From: JAJISG01 sp964347325 | GTDB taxonomy: Archaea > Thermoplasmatota > Thermoplasmata > RBG-16-68-12 > JAJISG01 | Assembly (NCBI GenBank): GCA_964347325.1 | Contig: CAYFYA010000004.1 | Span: 52,348 to 116,347 of the forward strand | Direction: 5' to 3' | Length of the DNA: 64,000 bases | In this document: in pieces, positions 9,127-19,000 of the stretch | How the letters are laid out: each line of letters starts with the position of its first letter | Numbering within the stretch: position 1 is the stretch's first letter | Position numbers and translations under genes: made by a program | The notes under the pieces: generated by a model | What the model was told of the DNA's origin: nothing | What the model saw: the letters and a program-made list of their open reading frames with translations, nothing else | The model's database searches: none

Positions 9127-9819
9127 ATGGACGCGTCTATGGATGAACTTCTCGCCCTTAGGGAACGAATCGTCACCTGTCGAAGATGTCCTCGGCTGGT
9201 AGAGTATCGGGAGAGAGTATCGCGGGAGAAGAGGAGGGCGTTTCAGGATTGGACCTACTGGGGAAGGCCCGTTCCTGGCTTCGGAGACTCTGAGGCCCGA
9301 CTGGTCGTCATCGGGCTAGCGCCTGCAGCCCATGGCGGCAACAGGACGGGCAGGGTCTTCACCGGTGATCCGAGCGCAGCATTCCTGATGAACGCCTTGT
9401 ACAGGGCAGGACTAGCAAGCCAACCGACATCCGAGGCCGCTGACGACGGTCTTCAGATCTTCGGAACCTACATTACGGCGGCCGTGAGATGTGCTCCACC
9501 CGGGAATAGACCCTCTGCAGAGGAGATACACAGTTGTTCGCCCTACCTCTCTGAGGAGCTGGAGGTCCTCAGGCCAAAGGTCCTGCTCGTCTTGGGCCGC
9601 CTGGCCTTCGACGCCGCGATGAGGTATCTCTCCGAGCGACATGGGGTTGCGAGAAGGGAAGTCGATTTCCGTCACGCCGCAGCATATGACTTCGGTCTTG
9701 GAGTTCCGGCTCTGCACGTCTCCTATCATCCCAGCCCCCGGAATACGAACACTGGACTGATGACTCGCGAATCCTTCCAGTCGGTCGTCGACGGAGTCGC
9801 GGCCCGGCTCAGGGACTGA
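9127..9819 (+). CDS. Type 5 uracil-DNA glycosylase (UDGb)
   Basis: Base-excision repair enzyme of UDG family 5, removing uracil and other deaminated bases. Motif 1 is GLAPAAHGGNRTGRVFTGD, with Ala where other families have Asp/Asn. Motif 2 is HVSYHPSPRNTNTG. Four cysteines (CRRCPRL near the N-terminus, VRCAPPGNRP and HSCSPYL) match the 4Fe-4S cluster ligands. Length 230 residues. Two in-frame ATGs, 9127 and 9139, are both plausible; the TTTA box near 9107-9110 slightly favours 9139. Confidence 0.92.
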   Translation: MDASMDELLALRERIVTCRRCPRLVEYRERVSREKRRAFQDWTYWGRPVPGFGDSEARLVVIGLAPAAHGGNRTGRVFTGDPSAAFLMNALYRAGLASQPTSEAADDGLQIFGTYITAAVRCAPPGNRPSAEEIHSCSPYLSEELEVLRPKVLLVLGRLAFDAAMRYLSERHGVARREVDFRHAAAYDFGLGVPALHVSYHPSPRNTNTGLMTRESFQSVVDGVAARLRD

Positions 9820-9893
9820 GGAGAGCACGGATACGCGCAGATTCGGCCAACATCTTTAACCCTAGGTCCATCTTGCCCCCGGGGGGAGGAGCC

Positions 9894-11228
9894 CTGTCCG
9901 ATCCAGCGATAATGGCCATGTTCGCGATCGTCATGGTCGTGACCTACGTCCTCATCGCCTACGAGAGGATACACAAGACCACCGCCGCCCTTGTCGGGGC
10001 CGGTATCGCCATACTCCTGGGCGTCTTCCTGGGAGTGTTCCCCTACCCCACGATTTATGATTTCCTCACGGACGACCTAAGCGTCATCGGCGTCATCGTC
10101 GGGACGGGCATCCTCGTCGCCGTTACTTCCCGTTCAGGCCTTTTCCAGTTCATCGGCATCAAGATCGTCAAGGCGACGGAGGGGGACAGGGTCCGTCTCT
10201 TCCTCTACCTCAACATACTTACCTTTGCCTTCGTCAGCTTCCTCACCATTGTTCCCTCGATGTTCATCATCGTCTCGCTGACACTGGTGGCCTGCCGCGT
10301 TTTGGATTACGACCCCAAGCCCTATCTGGTGAGCGAGGCCATCGTGGCCAACGCCGGAGCCCTCACCACGTATGCTAGCAGCCTCCCGAATCTGATCATC
10401 GGGACGGCCGCCAACATCCCCTACGTCGACTTCCTCGTGGTCTCCGCTCCTTTCGCCCTCGTTAGCCTTGGAGTGGCTGTCGCCTTCCTTTATCTTGTCT
10501 CGAGGCGCAGCCTGAGTGTCGAATACTCCCAGCTTCGGTCGGAGCAGCTTCGTGCCAAGGTCGCGGAGTTCGACGAGTGGAGTGTCGTGAGGGACATGAC
10601 GTTCTTCCGCAGGTCGGGGGTCATCCTTGGGGGAACCGTCCTCGGCTTCGTTTTCGCCCAGCAGCTTGGCATCGGCCTTGAATTCATTGCCTTGTCGGGG
10701 GCCACGGCGGCCCTGCTCCTGTCAGGGATCCACACCGAGGAGGCCATTCGTCAGGTCAACTGGCCCATAGTCATCTTCTTCGTCGGGTTGTTCACGCTCA
10801 TTGCGGCCGTGCAAGCATCTGGTCTCTTGAGGGCGGCTGCCCTGGGGCTGCTGAATCTCACTGGCGGTGATGTGGCGGCAACGCAGACCCTCCTTCTCTG
10901 GTTCTCTGCCGGATCCTCGGCCATCATCGACAATATACCCGTCTCCGCCACTCTGGTACCGATGGTCAAGGCCATAGGGGCCGCGGGGGTGAACACCACG
11001 CCCTTTTGGTGGAGTGTAATCATCGGTGCCAACCTTGGAGGGAGCATCACCCCCATAGGTAGCATCAGCTGTGTCATTGCACTGCACTCCCTCGAGACGG
11101 AGGCCAAGATTCGCGTCTCTTGGCTCGAGTTCATCAAGATAGGCGGAGCGGTTGCGGCCCTACAGATGTTGGCCGCAACGGCATACCTCCTTCTGCTGAC
11201 CTCTTTCAACTTGATTCCGGCTGGGTGA
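9894..11228 (+). CDS. ArsB/NhaD-superfamily ion permease
   Basis: Polytopic membrane protein of about 440 residues with roughly 11 hydrophobic segments and the ArsB/NhaD (ion transporter superfamily) repeat arrangement. It carries conserved helix-breaking motifs in both halves (ANAGALTTYASSLPNLIIGTAANI; ANLGGSITPIGSISCVIAL). The substrate cannot be read from sequence; arsenite, Na+/H+ or dicarboxylate are possible. Start choice: a GGGGGGAGGA ribosome-binding site (9881-9890) directly precedes a CTG at 9894. The alternatives are TTG 9873, which falls before the expected transcript start, and ATG 9912, which lies 22 nt from the site. It is 4 nt from the UspA gene, so probably co-transcribed and possibly gated by it. 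Confidence 0.8.
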   Translation: MSDPAIMAMFAIVMVVTYVLIAYERIHKTTAALVGAGIAILLGVFLGVFPYPTIYDFLTDDLSVIGVIVGTGILVAVTSRSGLFQFIGIKIVKATEGDRVRLFLYLNILTFAFVSFLTIVPSMFIIVSLTLVACRVLDYDPKPYLVSEAIVANAGALTTYASSLPNLIIGTAANIPYVDFLVVSAPFALVSLGVAVAFLYLVSRRSLSVEYSQLRSEQLRAKVAEFDEWSVVRDMTFFRRSGVILGGTVLGFVFAQQLGIGLEFIALSGATAALLLSGIHTEEAIRQVNWPIVIFFVGLFTLIAAVQASGLLRAAALGLLNLTGGDVAATQTLLLWFSAGSSAIIDNIPVSATLVPMVKAIGAAGVNTTPFWWSVIIGANLGGSITPIGSISCVIALHSLETEAKIRVSWLEFIKIGGAVAALQMLAATAYLLLLTSFNLIPAG

Positions 11229-11232
11229 GAAC

Positions 11233-12171
11233 ATGGGCTTTGGGAGGAAAGATGTGGAGAGGATCGTCGAAGAGCACTTGGAGGCCTTCGAAGAGGCGCT
11301 GATTGGCAGGGTGGAGTTGACGGTGCCGAGGGTTGAAACAGTACTTCTGGCCCTCGACCGGTCTGAACAAGACGAACTGGTGATCGCCCTGGGCGGGCTC
11401 CTCTCTCAGAGGCTCTCTGCTTCGCTGGTAGTGACGGGCGGGTTCCCAGAGGACATTGCCGACGCGACGGAGGAGTACATCTCGGAGGTCAAACAAAGGC
11501 TTCGCAATGTGGGCGTCGAGGCGAGGGCACTCTGGCCCACAGGCGAGGAGTCGTATGATAAGATTCTCACCACCATTGACGATGCAGAGGCCGACCTGTT
11601 GATCTTGCCTGCTCCCTACTTCCGGGATCTCGAGTCCCTAGGGGAGGAGAGTGTTGGGACGAACTTAGATGTCATCCTGGCTCGCTCCCCTGTTCCAGTT
11701 CTCGTGGTCCGAGATCCCAAGCCCCGACCAGAGGAGGTCCTGGGTCAAGTCCGCCTGGCGATTTACGATGTTACACACCTCAGTAAGGCCGCAACCGAGT
11801 GGGCAATATTGCTGTCCAGGGAGGGTCGACTGGAGACCCTCGCTGTCGTGGAGAAGGAGGTTGTCGAGCTAATGGAGGAGGCCTTGGCTCCTGAGAGCGT
11901 TGCCGAGAGGGATCTTGCCGAGCGCCTGTCGCGGGAACTCATCCCTCTGGTTTCCGCGGTCCTCCGTCGGTGTGATGAGATGGAGGTACCCTGCGATGTG
12001 AAGTATGAGACCGAGGACTTGGTGGAGGCCATAGTGGGGGATGACGATAGGGCGGATAGGCTGATCGTAATGAGAGGGTACAGTGCCCACGATAGGCCGG
12101 GAGAGAAGGTTGCTCGCGATGTCATCCCCCGGACCCGGGCAGCCGTCCTCGTAGTGAAGGGATCCCCGTAG
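11233..12171 (+). CDS. Tandem universal stress protein (UspA) domains
   Basis: A 312-residue soluble protein with two UspA-like alpha/beta domains: residues about 30-155 (ending ILARSPVPVLVVRDP) and about 165-310 (ending RAAVLVVKGSP). The glycine-rich nucleotide-binding loop typical of ATP-binding Usp proteins is poorly kept. UspA domains are often fused to or paired with membrane transporters as regulatory modules. Here the gene starts 4 nt after the permease stop, so a regulatory role for that transporter is the best guess. Confidence 0.8.
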   Translation: MGFGRKDVERIVEEHLEAFEEALIGRVELTVPRVETVLLALDRSEQDELVIALGGLLSQRLSASLVVTGGFPEDIADATEEYISEVKQRLRNVGVEARALWPTGEESYDKILTTIDDAEADLLILPAPYFRDLESLGEESVGTNLDVILARSPVPVLVVRDPKPRPEEVLGQVRLAIYDVTHLSKAATEWAILLSREGRLETLAVVEKEVVELMEEALAPESVAERDLAERLSRELIPLVSAVLRRCDEMEVPCDVKYETEDLVEAIVGDDDRADRLIVMRGYSAHDRPGEKVARDVIPRTRAAVLVVKGSP

Positions 12172-12176
12172 CGGAC

Positions 12177-13373
12177 CTAGAAGACGTCTATCTCTCCCTT
12201 GACGAACCTAAAGGTGAGGTCGGAGACCTTGGCCAAGCCCGTGTCAATGATCGACTCGACCTCCGCCGCGACCTTGGAGAGAGGCACTCCCTTGGCCATG
12301 ATTACCTGCGCCGTTGCAGCCTGAGGATAGTCGATGGGCTTCCCAATCTGAGAGACAATCCTCAGGTGGACCTCCTCGATGTCGCCTTGACCCATGTCGT
12401 GGATCTCACCTGCAAGCTCCCTGGCGAGGACGTTGTAGAGCTTACCCACATGGGTGACTGGATTCTTGCCCGCGCAGGCCTCAAGGCTCATGGGTCTGTA
12501 GGGTGTTATCAGTCCGTTTGCTCGATTGCCACGGCCGACGGAGCCATCGTCCCCGTTTTCCATCGACAGGCCGGTTACAGTCAGGTAGTATACGCCAGTC
12601 TCGTAGTTGTCGCCCGTGTTGATGTCCACCGTCACGCTCCTCTCTGTGTGTTTCTTGCTTAGATCTAGAATCGAGTCTGCCAGCTGTTCCTTCACGCTGG
12701 CGTAGTGGCCCTTGTCGGGTATGTTCCGGTCAACCATGGCGGCTGCGATGGTAAGTCTGATGCTGTCTTGGCGACGAACCCCCATGACCTTGATGTCATG
12801 GCCTACCTCGGGGAGCTTCTTCTTCAGACCCCCGTTGATGAACCTCTCAGTCTCGAGGACCAGCTTCTCCGTCTCGCTCAGCGGAGCGAAGCTCACGCCA
12901 AAGGAGGTGTCATTGGAAAGGTGCTTCTGCGTATCGTAGAGGGCCGTGAGGTCCACCGATCCTCTGCCTATGAGGCAGTCGATGGTCACGTCCGTGTCCA
13001 CATCCAGGTTGGTGCAGGTCTTCCGCAGGTAGTCCTTCGCGGCCTTCACGGCGGCTGACCGGAAGGGGAGCCTCTCACCATTCACCTCGGTGGTCGCCCT
13101 CCCGACAAGGATAATCTTGGCGGGCTCCAGTACAGCTCCACCTCCGAAGCGGGGCGCTGATTGCCCGCCGACAATCTGTAGCTCGTCCGTGTTGTGGTGG
13201 AGGATGCGGCCGAACCTCTCTATATACATGTTGGAGAGAGCTCTTGACACAGATTCAGCCAGGGCGTCGGCGATGCTGTCTGGATGGCCAATTCCCTTTC
13301 TCTCCACGATTTCGCTGTAGTGCGCCTCGATGGGCGTGTGGGCGAGTTGCTCAACGATGATGTTCCTAGCCAC
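12177..13373 (-). CDS. mat: Archaeal S-adenosylmethionine synthetase
   Basis: Makes S-adenosylmethionine from methionine and ATP. It belongs to the archaeal AdoMet synthetase family, distinct in sequence from bacterial MetK. Conserved stretches include ERKGIGHPDSIADALAE, HHNTDELQIVGGQS, GRGSVDLTALYD and GDDGSVGRGNRANGLITPYRPMSLEA. GTG at 13373 is preferred (protein starts VARNIIVEQL, 398 residues) because GGGGGATTAC immediately precedes it. An ATG at 13403 would add ten atypical residues. Tail-to-tail with the UspA gene and 42 nt downstream of rnz on the same strand. Confidence 0.95.
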   Translation of the reverse strand: MARNIIVEQLAHTPIEAHYSEIVERKGIGHPDSIADALAESVSRALSNMYIERFGRILHHNTDELQIVGGQSAPRFGGGAVLEPAKIILVGRATTEVNGERLPFRSAAVKAAKDYLRKTCTNLDVDTDVTIDCLIGRGSVDLTALYDTQKHLSNDTSFGVSFAPLSETEKLVLETERFINGGLKKKLPEVGHDIKVMGVRRQDSIRLTIAAAMVDRNIPDKGHYASVKEQLADSILDLSKKHTERSVTVDINTGDNYETGVYYLTVTGLSMENGDDGSVGRGNRANGLITPYRPMSLEACAGKNPVTHVGKLYNVLARELAGEIHDMGQGDIEEVHLRIVSQIGKPIDYPQAATAQVIMAKGVPLSKVAAEVESIIDTGLAKVSDLTFRFVKGEIDVF

Positions 13374-13415
13374 GTAATCCCCCCAGGGGGTGAGGCTCTG
13401 CAAAGCTCGAGGTTC

Positions 13416-14354
13416 TTATATTTCTTTCTCCAGGGTGCGGAGTTCGCCGTCGGGATAGGGTACGCTGTACTCCAAGAAGTCGTGGGCCACCTGAGAATGC
13501 GGGAATATCTTCTTGGCCTCGGCCTCCATGGCTGCCGGGTCCCCGTATCGGGGGCTTATGTGTGTCAGAAAGAGCACCTGGGCGCCACTCTCCTTGGCGA
13601 TCAGGGCAGCCTGCCGGGCCGAAGAGTGGCCATACTCGTTGGCCTGCTCCTCCAGGGCGGACTCAACCGTGGAGTCGTGAATCAGTACGTCGCACTCGTT
13701 AGCAAAGGGGGCCAGCCGCGGGTTGGGACGCGTGTCGGAGGTGTACACAATCTTCCGACCCCGCCTGGGCGGTCCCACCACCATCTCGGGCCTGATGATC
13801 TTTCCCTTCCACTCGACGGTTTCTCCCATCTGCAGCTTCCTGTACATAGGACCCTCCGGTAGTCCCAGCTCCTTGGCCTTGTCGAGGTCGAACCTACCTG
13901 GACGCACCTTCTCCTCGAGGCAGAAGGTAAGCGTGGGCACCTGATGGTCTGACCGAATGCACCTGATGTGGTACTCGCCGCAGTCCACCTCATCACCCGA
14001 GGCCATGTCGTGGACCCTGGTCTCAAAGGTGGGCTTGAAGAGGTTCAGCTTCAGGAGGGTCTTCACGGTCTCGATGGTGCCCGGCGGTCCGTAGATGTCC
14101 ACGGGCTCCTCCCGGTCGTTGAGAGCCATGGTCATCACGATTCCCGGCAGCCCCAGGAAGTGGTCTCCGTGGAAGTGGCTCAGGAGGATCTTGGAGATCT
14201 GCATGAAGGAGAGCTTGGATAGCATGAACTGGCGTTGGGTCCCCTCCCCACAGTCCATGAGGATGATCTCACCTTCGCGCTTGATGGCGATGGCAGGGAC
14301 GCTTCTCTTCGGAGATGGCATACTGCCGCTGGTGCCCAGGAAGACGATCTCCAT
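13416..14354 (-). CDS. rnz: Ribonuclease Z (tRNA 3' endonuclease)
   Basis: Metallo-beta-lactamase-fold endonuclease that trims tRNA precursors 3' of the discriminator base. From ATG 14354 it has 312 residues, typical of the short form. The zinc motif SHFHGDHFLG lies at about 59-68, with FLGTSGSMPSPKRS at the N-terminus, DCGEGTQRQ, a flexible-arm region near 160-200 and late motifs DVLIHDSTV and LTHISPRY. ATG 14354 has GGGAG six nt upstream, and a TTTAA box near 14379-14385 fits. It is divergent from the histidine ammonia-lyase gene. Confidence 0.96.
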   Translation of the reverse strand: MEIVFLGTSGSMPSPKRSVPAIAIKREGEIILMDCGEGTQRQFMLSKLSFMQISKILLSHFHGDHFLGLPGIVMTMALNDREEPVDIYGPPGTIETVKTLLKLNLFKPTFETRVHDMASGDEVDCGEYHIRCIRSDHQVPTLTFCLEEKVRPGRFDLDKAKELGLPEGPMYRKLQMGETVEWKGKIIRPEMVVGPPRRGRKIVYTSDTRPNPRLAPFANECDVLIHDSTVESALEEQANEYGHSSARQAALIAKESGAQVLFLTHISPRYGDPAAMEAEAKKIFPHSQVAHDFLEYSVPYPDGELRTLEKEI

Positions 14355-14505
14355 GCTCATCTCCCAAAGGGCAGGGTCGTTAAACCTTTTCTCACCAGTG
14401 AAAGGCAGCTCTGAGCCACAGGGTGTCCTGCTCTCGGGCGCAATGGTTGCCAAGCCGTCTTTCAAGCCTTTTAAGCGGGGAAACCATGGTGGGCGCGGTG
14501 ACTCG

Positions 14506-16038
14506 ATGGTCGTCCTAGATGGGGAGAGCCTAAGAGTTGAGGATGTCGTGAGCGTCGCACGACACGGCGAAACGGTCAGCCTGGATGGCTCTGCAGCTGG
14601 GCGAATGGAGGGGTCTAGGCGCCTGGTGGAGAAGATCGGCCAGGAGGGCCGAGTTGCCTACGGCGTCAAGACTGGGATAGGGGAACTCGCCAACGTGAGC
14701 ATCCCTGACGAGGACCTCCGTCGTCTTCAGCTGAACATAGTCAGGAGTCACTCTGCGGGGGCGGGGGAACCTTTGCCTGAGGACATCGTGCGGGCCATGA
14801 TGCTCGTCCGCGCCAACGGTCTCGCCAAGGGCTATTCGGGAGTGCGCCCCTCGGTGGTTGAACTCATGTGTGGTATGTTGAACGCAGGAATCCATCCCCT
14901 GGTTCCCCGCAAGGGGTCCGTGGGGGCCAGTGGGGACCTCGCTCCCCTCGCCCACATGACACTGGTGATGGTCGGGGAGGGGGAGGCGTTGTTGCAGGGC
15001 GAAGTGCTGGAGGGAGGGGAAGCTCTGGAACGCGGAGGCCTCCAGCCCACGGAGCTCCTGGCAAAGGAGGGTCTTGCTCTGATCAACGGCACATCGTTGA
15101 TGTCCGCCTACGGTTGCCTCGCACTGCACGACGCGGAGAACTGTCTGGCGAACGCTCTTGTCGCAGGCTCCATGAGCTTTGAGGCTCTCAAGGCATCTCC
15201 CCAGCCTTTCGACCCTAGGATTCAGGCCGTACGACCACATTCAGGGCAGGAGGCAGCGGCGAAGTCGCTCCTCGGACTGTTGGAAGGCAGCAAGATCATA
15301 CCATCCCACAAGGACTGCCCGAAGGTGCAAGATGCGTACACACTACGGTGCATGCCCCAGGTCTTCGGGGCCTGCCTTGACGTCATCTCCTACGCACGGA
15401 AGGTGTTCTCCATCGAGATCAACTCCGCCACCGACAACCCGCTACTGTTCCTCGACGACGGGGAGGCGCTATCCTGTGGCAACTTCCACGGTCAGCCGCT
15501 GGCCTTTACCCTTGACTTCCTGGCCATCGCCCTAACGTCGCTGGGAGCCTTTGCGGAGAGGAGAGTAGCCCGACTCCTGGACGGCCACCTCAGTGAACTC
15601 CCTCCTTTCCTCACTGAAAACAGCGGCCTGAACTCTGGGTTGATGCTAGCTCAGTACACCGCCGCGGCCTTGGCTTCCGAAAACAAGGTCTTGGCGCATC
15701 CCGCCTCTGTCGACTCGATTCCCACATCGGCAAACCAAGAGGACTTCGTCTGCATGGGTCCAGCAGCGGGTGAGAAGTTGTTCAGTGTCATCGAGAACGT
15801 GAATAACCTCATCGCCATCGAGTACTTGTGTGCTGCCCAGGGTCTCGAGTTCGTGAAGCCGCTGGAGCCGGGGGCTGGGGTTTCATCGGCCTTTGCGACA
15901 GTACGCAGACACGTCTCGGAGATCGAGGAGGATCGGCCCATCGCTCCAGACATAAGAAAGCTGAAGGACCTGGTGGTGTCGGGGGAGATTCTCAGAGAGG
16001 TAGAAGGCGCCATCGGCCCTCTAAATCTAGGGACTTGA
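14506..16038 (+). CDS. hutH: Histidine ammonia-lyase
   Basis: Deaminates histidine to urocanate using the self-made MIO cofactor. The MIO triad Ala-Ser-Gly lies at 141-143 (GASGDLAPLAHM). The catalytic Tyr in AYGVKTGIGEL (near 52), GSMSFEALKASPQPFD and HNQ-type motifs (GNFHGQPLAF; SANQEDFVCMG) are present. From ATG 14506 the enzyme has 510 residues, as expected. A TTTTAAG box at 14469-14475 lies about 34 nt upstream. No other hut genes are adjacent, so the gene may feed histidine degradation or act alone; an aromatic or other amino-acid lyase is less likely. Confidence 0.93.
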   Translation: MVVLDGESLRVEDVVSVARHGETVSLDGSAAGRMEGSRRLVEKIGQEGRVAYGVKTGIGELANVSIPDEDLRRLQLNIVRSHSAGAGEPLPEDIVRAMMLVRANGLAKGYSGVRPSVVELMCGMLNAGIHPLVPRKGSVGASGDLAPLAHMTLVMVGEGEALLQGEVLEGGEALERGGLQPTELLAKEGLALINGTSLMSAYGCLALHDAENCLANALVAGSMSFEALKASPQPFDPRIQAVRPHSGQEAAAKSLLGLLEGSKIIPSHKDCPKVQDAYTLRCMPQVFGACLDVISYARKVFSIEINSATDNPLLFLDDGEALSCGNFHGQPLAFTLDFLAIALTSLGAFAERRVARLLDGHLSELPPFLTENSGLNSGLMLAQYTAAALASENKVLAHPASVDSIPTSANQEDFVCMGPAAGEKLFSVIENVNNLIAIEYLCAAQGLEFVKPLEPGAGVSSAFATVRRHVSEIEEDRPIAPDIRKLKDLVVSGEILREVEGAIGPLNLGT

Positions 16039-16097
16039 TTTGCGAGGTCCTGACCCCCTCGAGTGATCCTTCGTCGGGGAATGCCTCCCCTCAAGGA

Positions 16098-19000
16098 CTA
16101 CAGCGCACGCTCACAGGTAGGACACTTTCCGGCTCTGAGGGCGCAGGGCTCGTGGAGAATGGTGCCGCACTCGCACTCCTTGGCTGAGAAGCCCTTCTTG
16201 ATGGTACCGCGGCAGAGGGAGCACTTCGTATCGGCCTCGGCCACAATCGCTCGAGCTTCCGACTTTGGCGGCTTGCCTGCAACGTCGAACTCGAACACCT
16301 GCTCCCAGTCATATTCCTGTTCGTCCAAGACCCGCTTGGCCCTGACTTTCACCATGACGGGAGTCTTCCCTGGAGAGGGGAATGCAAGCTGCATCGGTGC
16401 CTGTGCCTTGCCGTTGGCCTTCACCGTTCCAGGAGATTCCAATCTCCTCACGTCCACCTCTCCGAGGACCTCTATCTGCAGATCCTTCGCAACCGCCTTT
16501 CCCGAATTCTCAAGCTTGAGCACGGCGTCCATCAAGCTGCCTACGGTTGGACTCTCCATCTTCAGCTCCAGGGACAGCGAGGGCGAGAAGGCGTCCAGGG
16601 ACTCCTGCACAACCTGCAGCGTCGCCTGGGCCAATTTGATGGCCTCCTCGGGTTCCGAGTCCTTGATGTCGAAAGCCTTCTTCAGGTCCTTCTCCGGCTT
16701 CTTGACATCGATCCCGTACTTCTTGGCGGTCTTGATCAATGATTCCGCCTTGAAGGTGGCCCCCATGAATCGCCGCTGGGTGTCCTCCCTCCCCTTAAGG
16801 AGATCGCTGCTCTCCTGAGCCAGTCGGATCGCCTTCTCGAAGTTACCCTCGGCCACGGCGGTCTTCGAGTCCTCGACCATCTTCTGCGACTGAGCGGTAT
16901 CCAGGCCTATCTTCTCGGCGTGGGCGATGGCCTCGTTAGCGGCTGCAATGAGTTCACCCGTCTTTGTCTGCAGGGCCGTCATGACGGCACGTCTAGCCTC
17001 TGAGAGGACGTTTTGGGCGTCCTCGAAGCGGTGCTCATCGAAGTAGGCCATTGCCTGAGATAACTTGTCGTTCATCCCTTCGACTTCGCAGTCCAACAGG
17101 TTGCAGACCAGGTGAGCGTTCTTGACTTCGGTATGAAGCTGTGTGAGGTGTGTCGACGTGATGCTCGCCGCCTCTGTAGCGAGCTCATCGTAGGCCTCCT
17201 TCGCACTCTCCAGGTCACCCTTCTGAGACGCCTGTCTACCCTCCTCCAGGAGCGTCGTGAGCTTGCTTGTATCGACTCCCACCTTCTCTGCCATCTTGTA
17301 GAACCGGAGTCCTGCCTCTTCGGAGACCTCCACCTCTTCCCAGCTCGCCCGTACAGTCGAGTACTCGTCCCTCGCCTGGATCGCCGACTCTAAGGAGGCG
17401 ACGTAGTCACCCTTCTCGAAGGCATCCTCAGCGGATTTGAGCAGCTTCGCGAGGGAGGGTGGGGACGATGGTAGTCCCAAGATGTCGGTCCTCGCAGTCT
17501 CCAGGGCGTTCTCGGCAATCTCCTTCTGGAGCCCCATTTTCTCTACCAGGACCTCACTCTGCATCGCCGAGGCTAGGGCCTCCTGGAACTTCCTATCCTC
17601 AGCGAGGTCCAGGGCTTTCTGGAGGAGCTCCTGCGCCTTGTCGGTGTTGATGCCATCGGCTTTGGCCTGCGCCACCACTGACTCGAAGCTGCTAATCATG
17701 CGTCTGATGCTCTCCTCCTGCTGTCCCTCCAGCTGCTGAATAGCCTCTTCGGCGAGCTGGCCGGCGTGGGTCAGGTTGCCATCGTCGAAGGCCTTCCTAG
17801 CCTTGGTCAGCAGTTTCTCCGGCCCCGAGACCCTGACGTTCATGGACTGGAGTTCGGAGGCCAGGGCGTCGGCAGCCTTCAGCTTCTGCAGTGTGCTCTT
17901 ATAGCTGGTGGCTAGCCCCTCACAGCCCTTCAGGGCCTCACGGATGAGGTCGGCGCCATCTCTCAGCCTCCCCTCCTCGAGGAGCGCCTTAGTCCGGTCG
18001 ATGGAGGCCTGTAGTTCCCCGACCTCTCTAGCAGGAACCCTCACCTCGTCGAGCAGGGACTTCGACTTAGCCACCTGTGACTCGATGCTCTTCCGAATCC
18101 CCGCCTTGGCCTGCTCCTCCGCCTCCATAGCGAGTTCCACAGCCTCTCTGAAGTCCTTGTTGTCGAGGGACTGCTTGGCCCGCTGGAGGAGGTTGGACCA
18201 GAGCCGAACATCGACATCCAAGACCTGGGCCAGTTCCAAGGCATCCTTCGCCGAAATGATCTTGTCCGTAACGTTGAGGACGCTGATCTCCTTCTCGGCC
18301 TCAGACCTGGCGTCCTGAGCGTATTCCAGGCCCCTCTTGATGTCTCCGCTCTCAAAGGCAGTCTTCCCCTTAAGCATCAACTCGATGGCCCGGTTCATGT
18401 TCACGTCCTTCTTCTTGCCCTCGGCCACCAGCACGGCCGCTGAGGCCATGATATCGTGAACCTTCTGGAAGCTGTCCAAGGAGTCCTTCGCGGAGACGTC
18501 GCAGTCGCGGAGAGCTATGAGTCCCAGGATGGCGTCACCGCTTGTGATGGAATCCTTCGCCTGCCTCAGAAACTCCTTCAGCTCCTCGATGGCTATTCCT
18601 GAGTTGCGAACTTCGACGACTCTGTCCTTCACCTTCGCGAAGGCCTCCTGGGCGAGACTCGCCAGGTGGTCCTCCAGGCCGTGAAGCTCCTCGAATACCT
18701 GGGGGACTTTCCCCTCGTCAAGGGCCTTCTTGGCGGCCAGGTGTGCTTCCCTGAGTCCGTAGGACTCGATGCCGTGCTCCGACGACAGCTGCTGGGCGGC
18801 CGCAAGGCCTTCGATGGCTGTAGACGCAAGTTCCGTGGCCCTCTCCTCTGCCCGGGTCTCCGCTTCCTCCAGCATCTCCGCTGCGGTCTTAAAGTCCTTC
18901 ACTTCTAGGGCCGTTCCCACCTTGACGAAGACGTCTGAGATGTCTGAAAGGGCGGGCTCTGGCATGGTCTCCTTTAGCCTCTGTATTCTGTCGGTGATGT

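Noticed and set aside
14095..14505. N-terminal extension of the histidine ammonia-lyase frame
   Set aside because: The frame is open back to 14095, but this part is antisense to rnz, lies before the TATA box at 14469-14475, and is not family-like; ATG 14506 fits.
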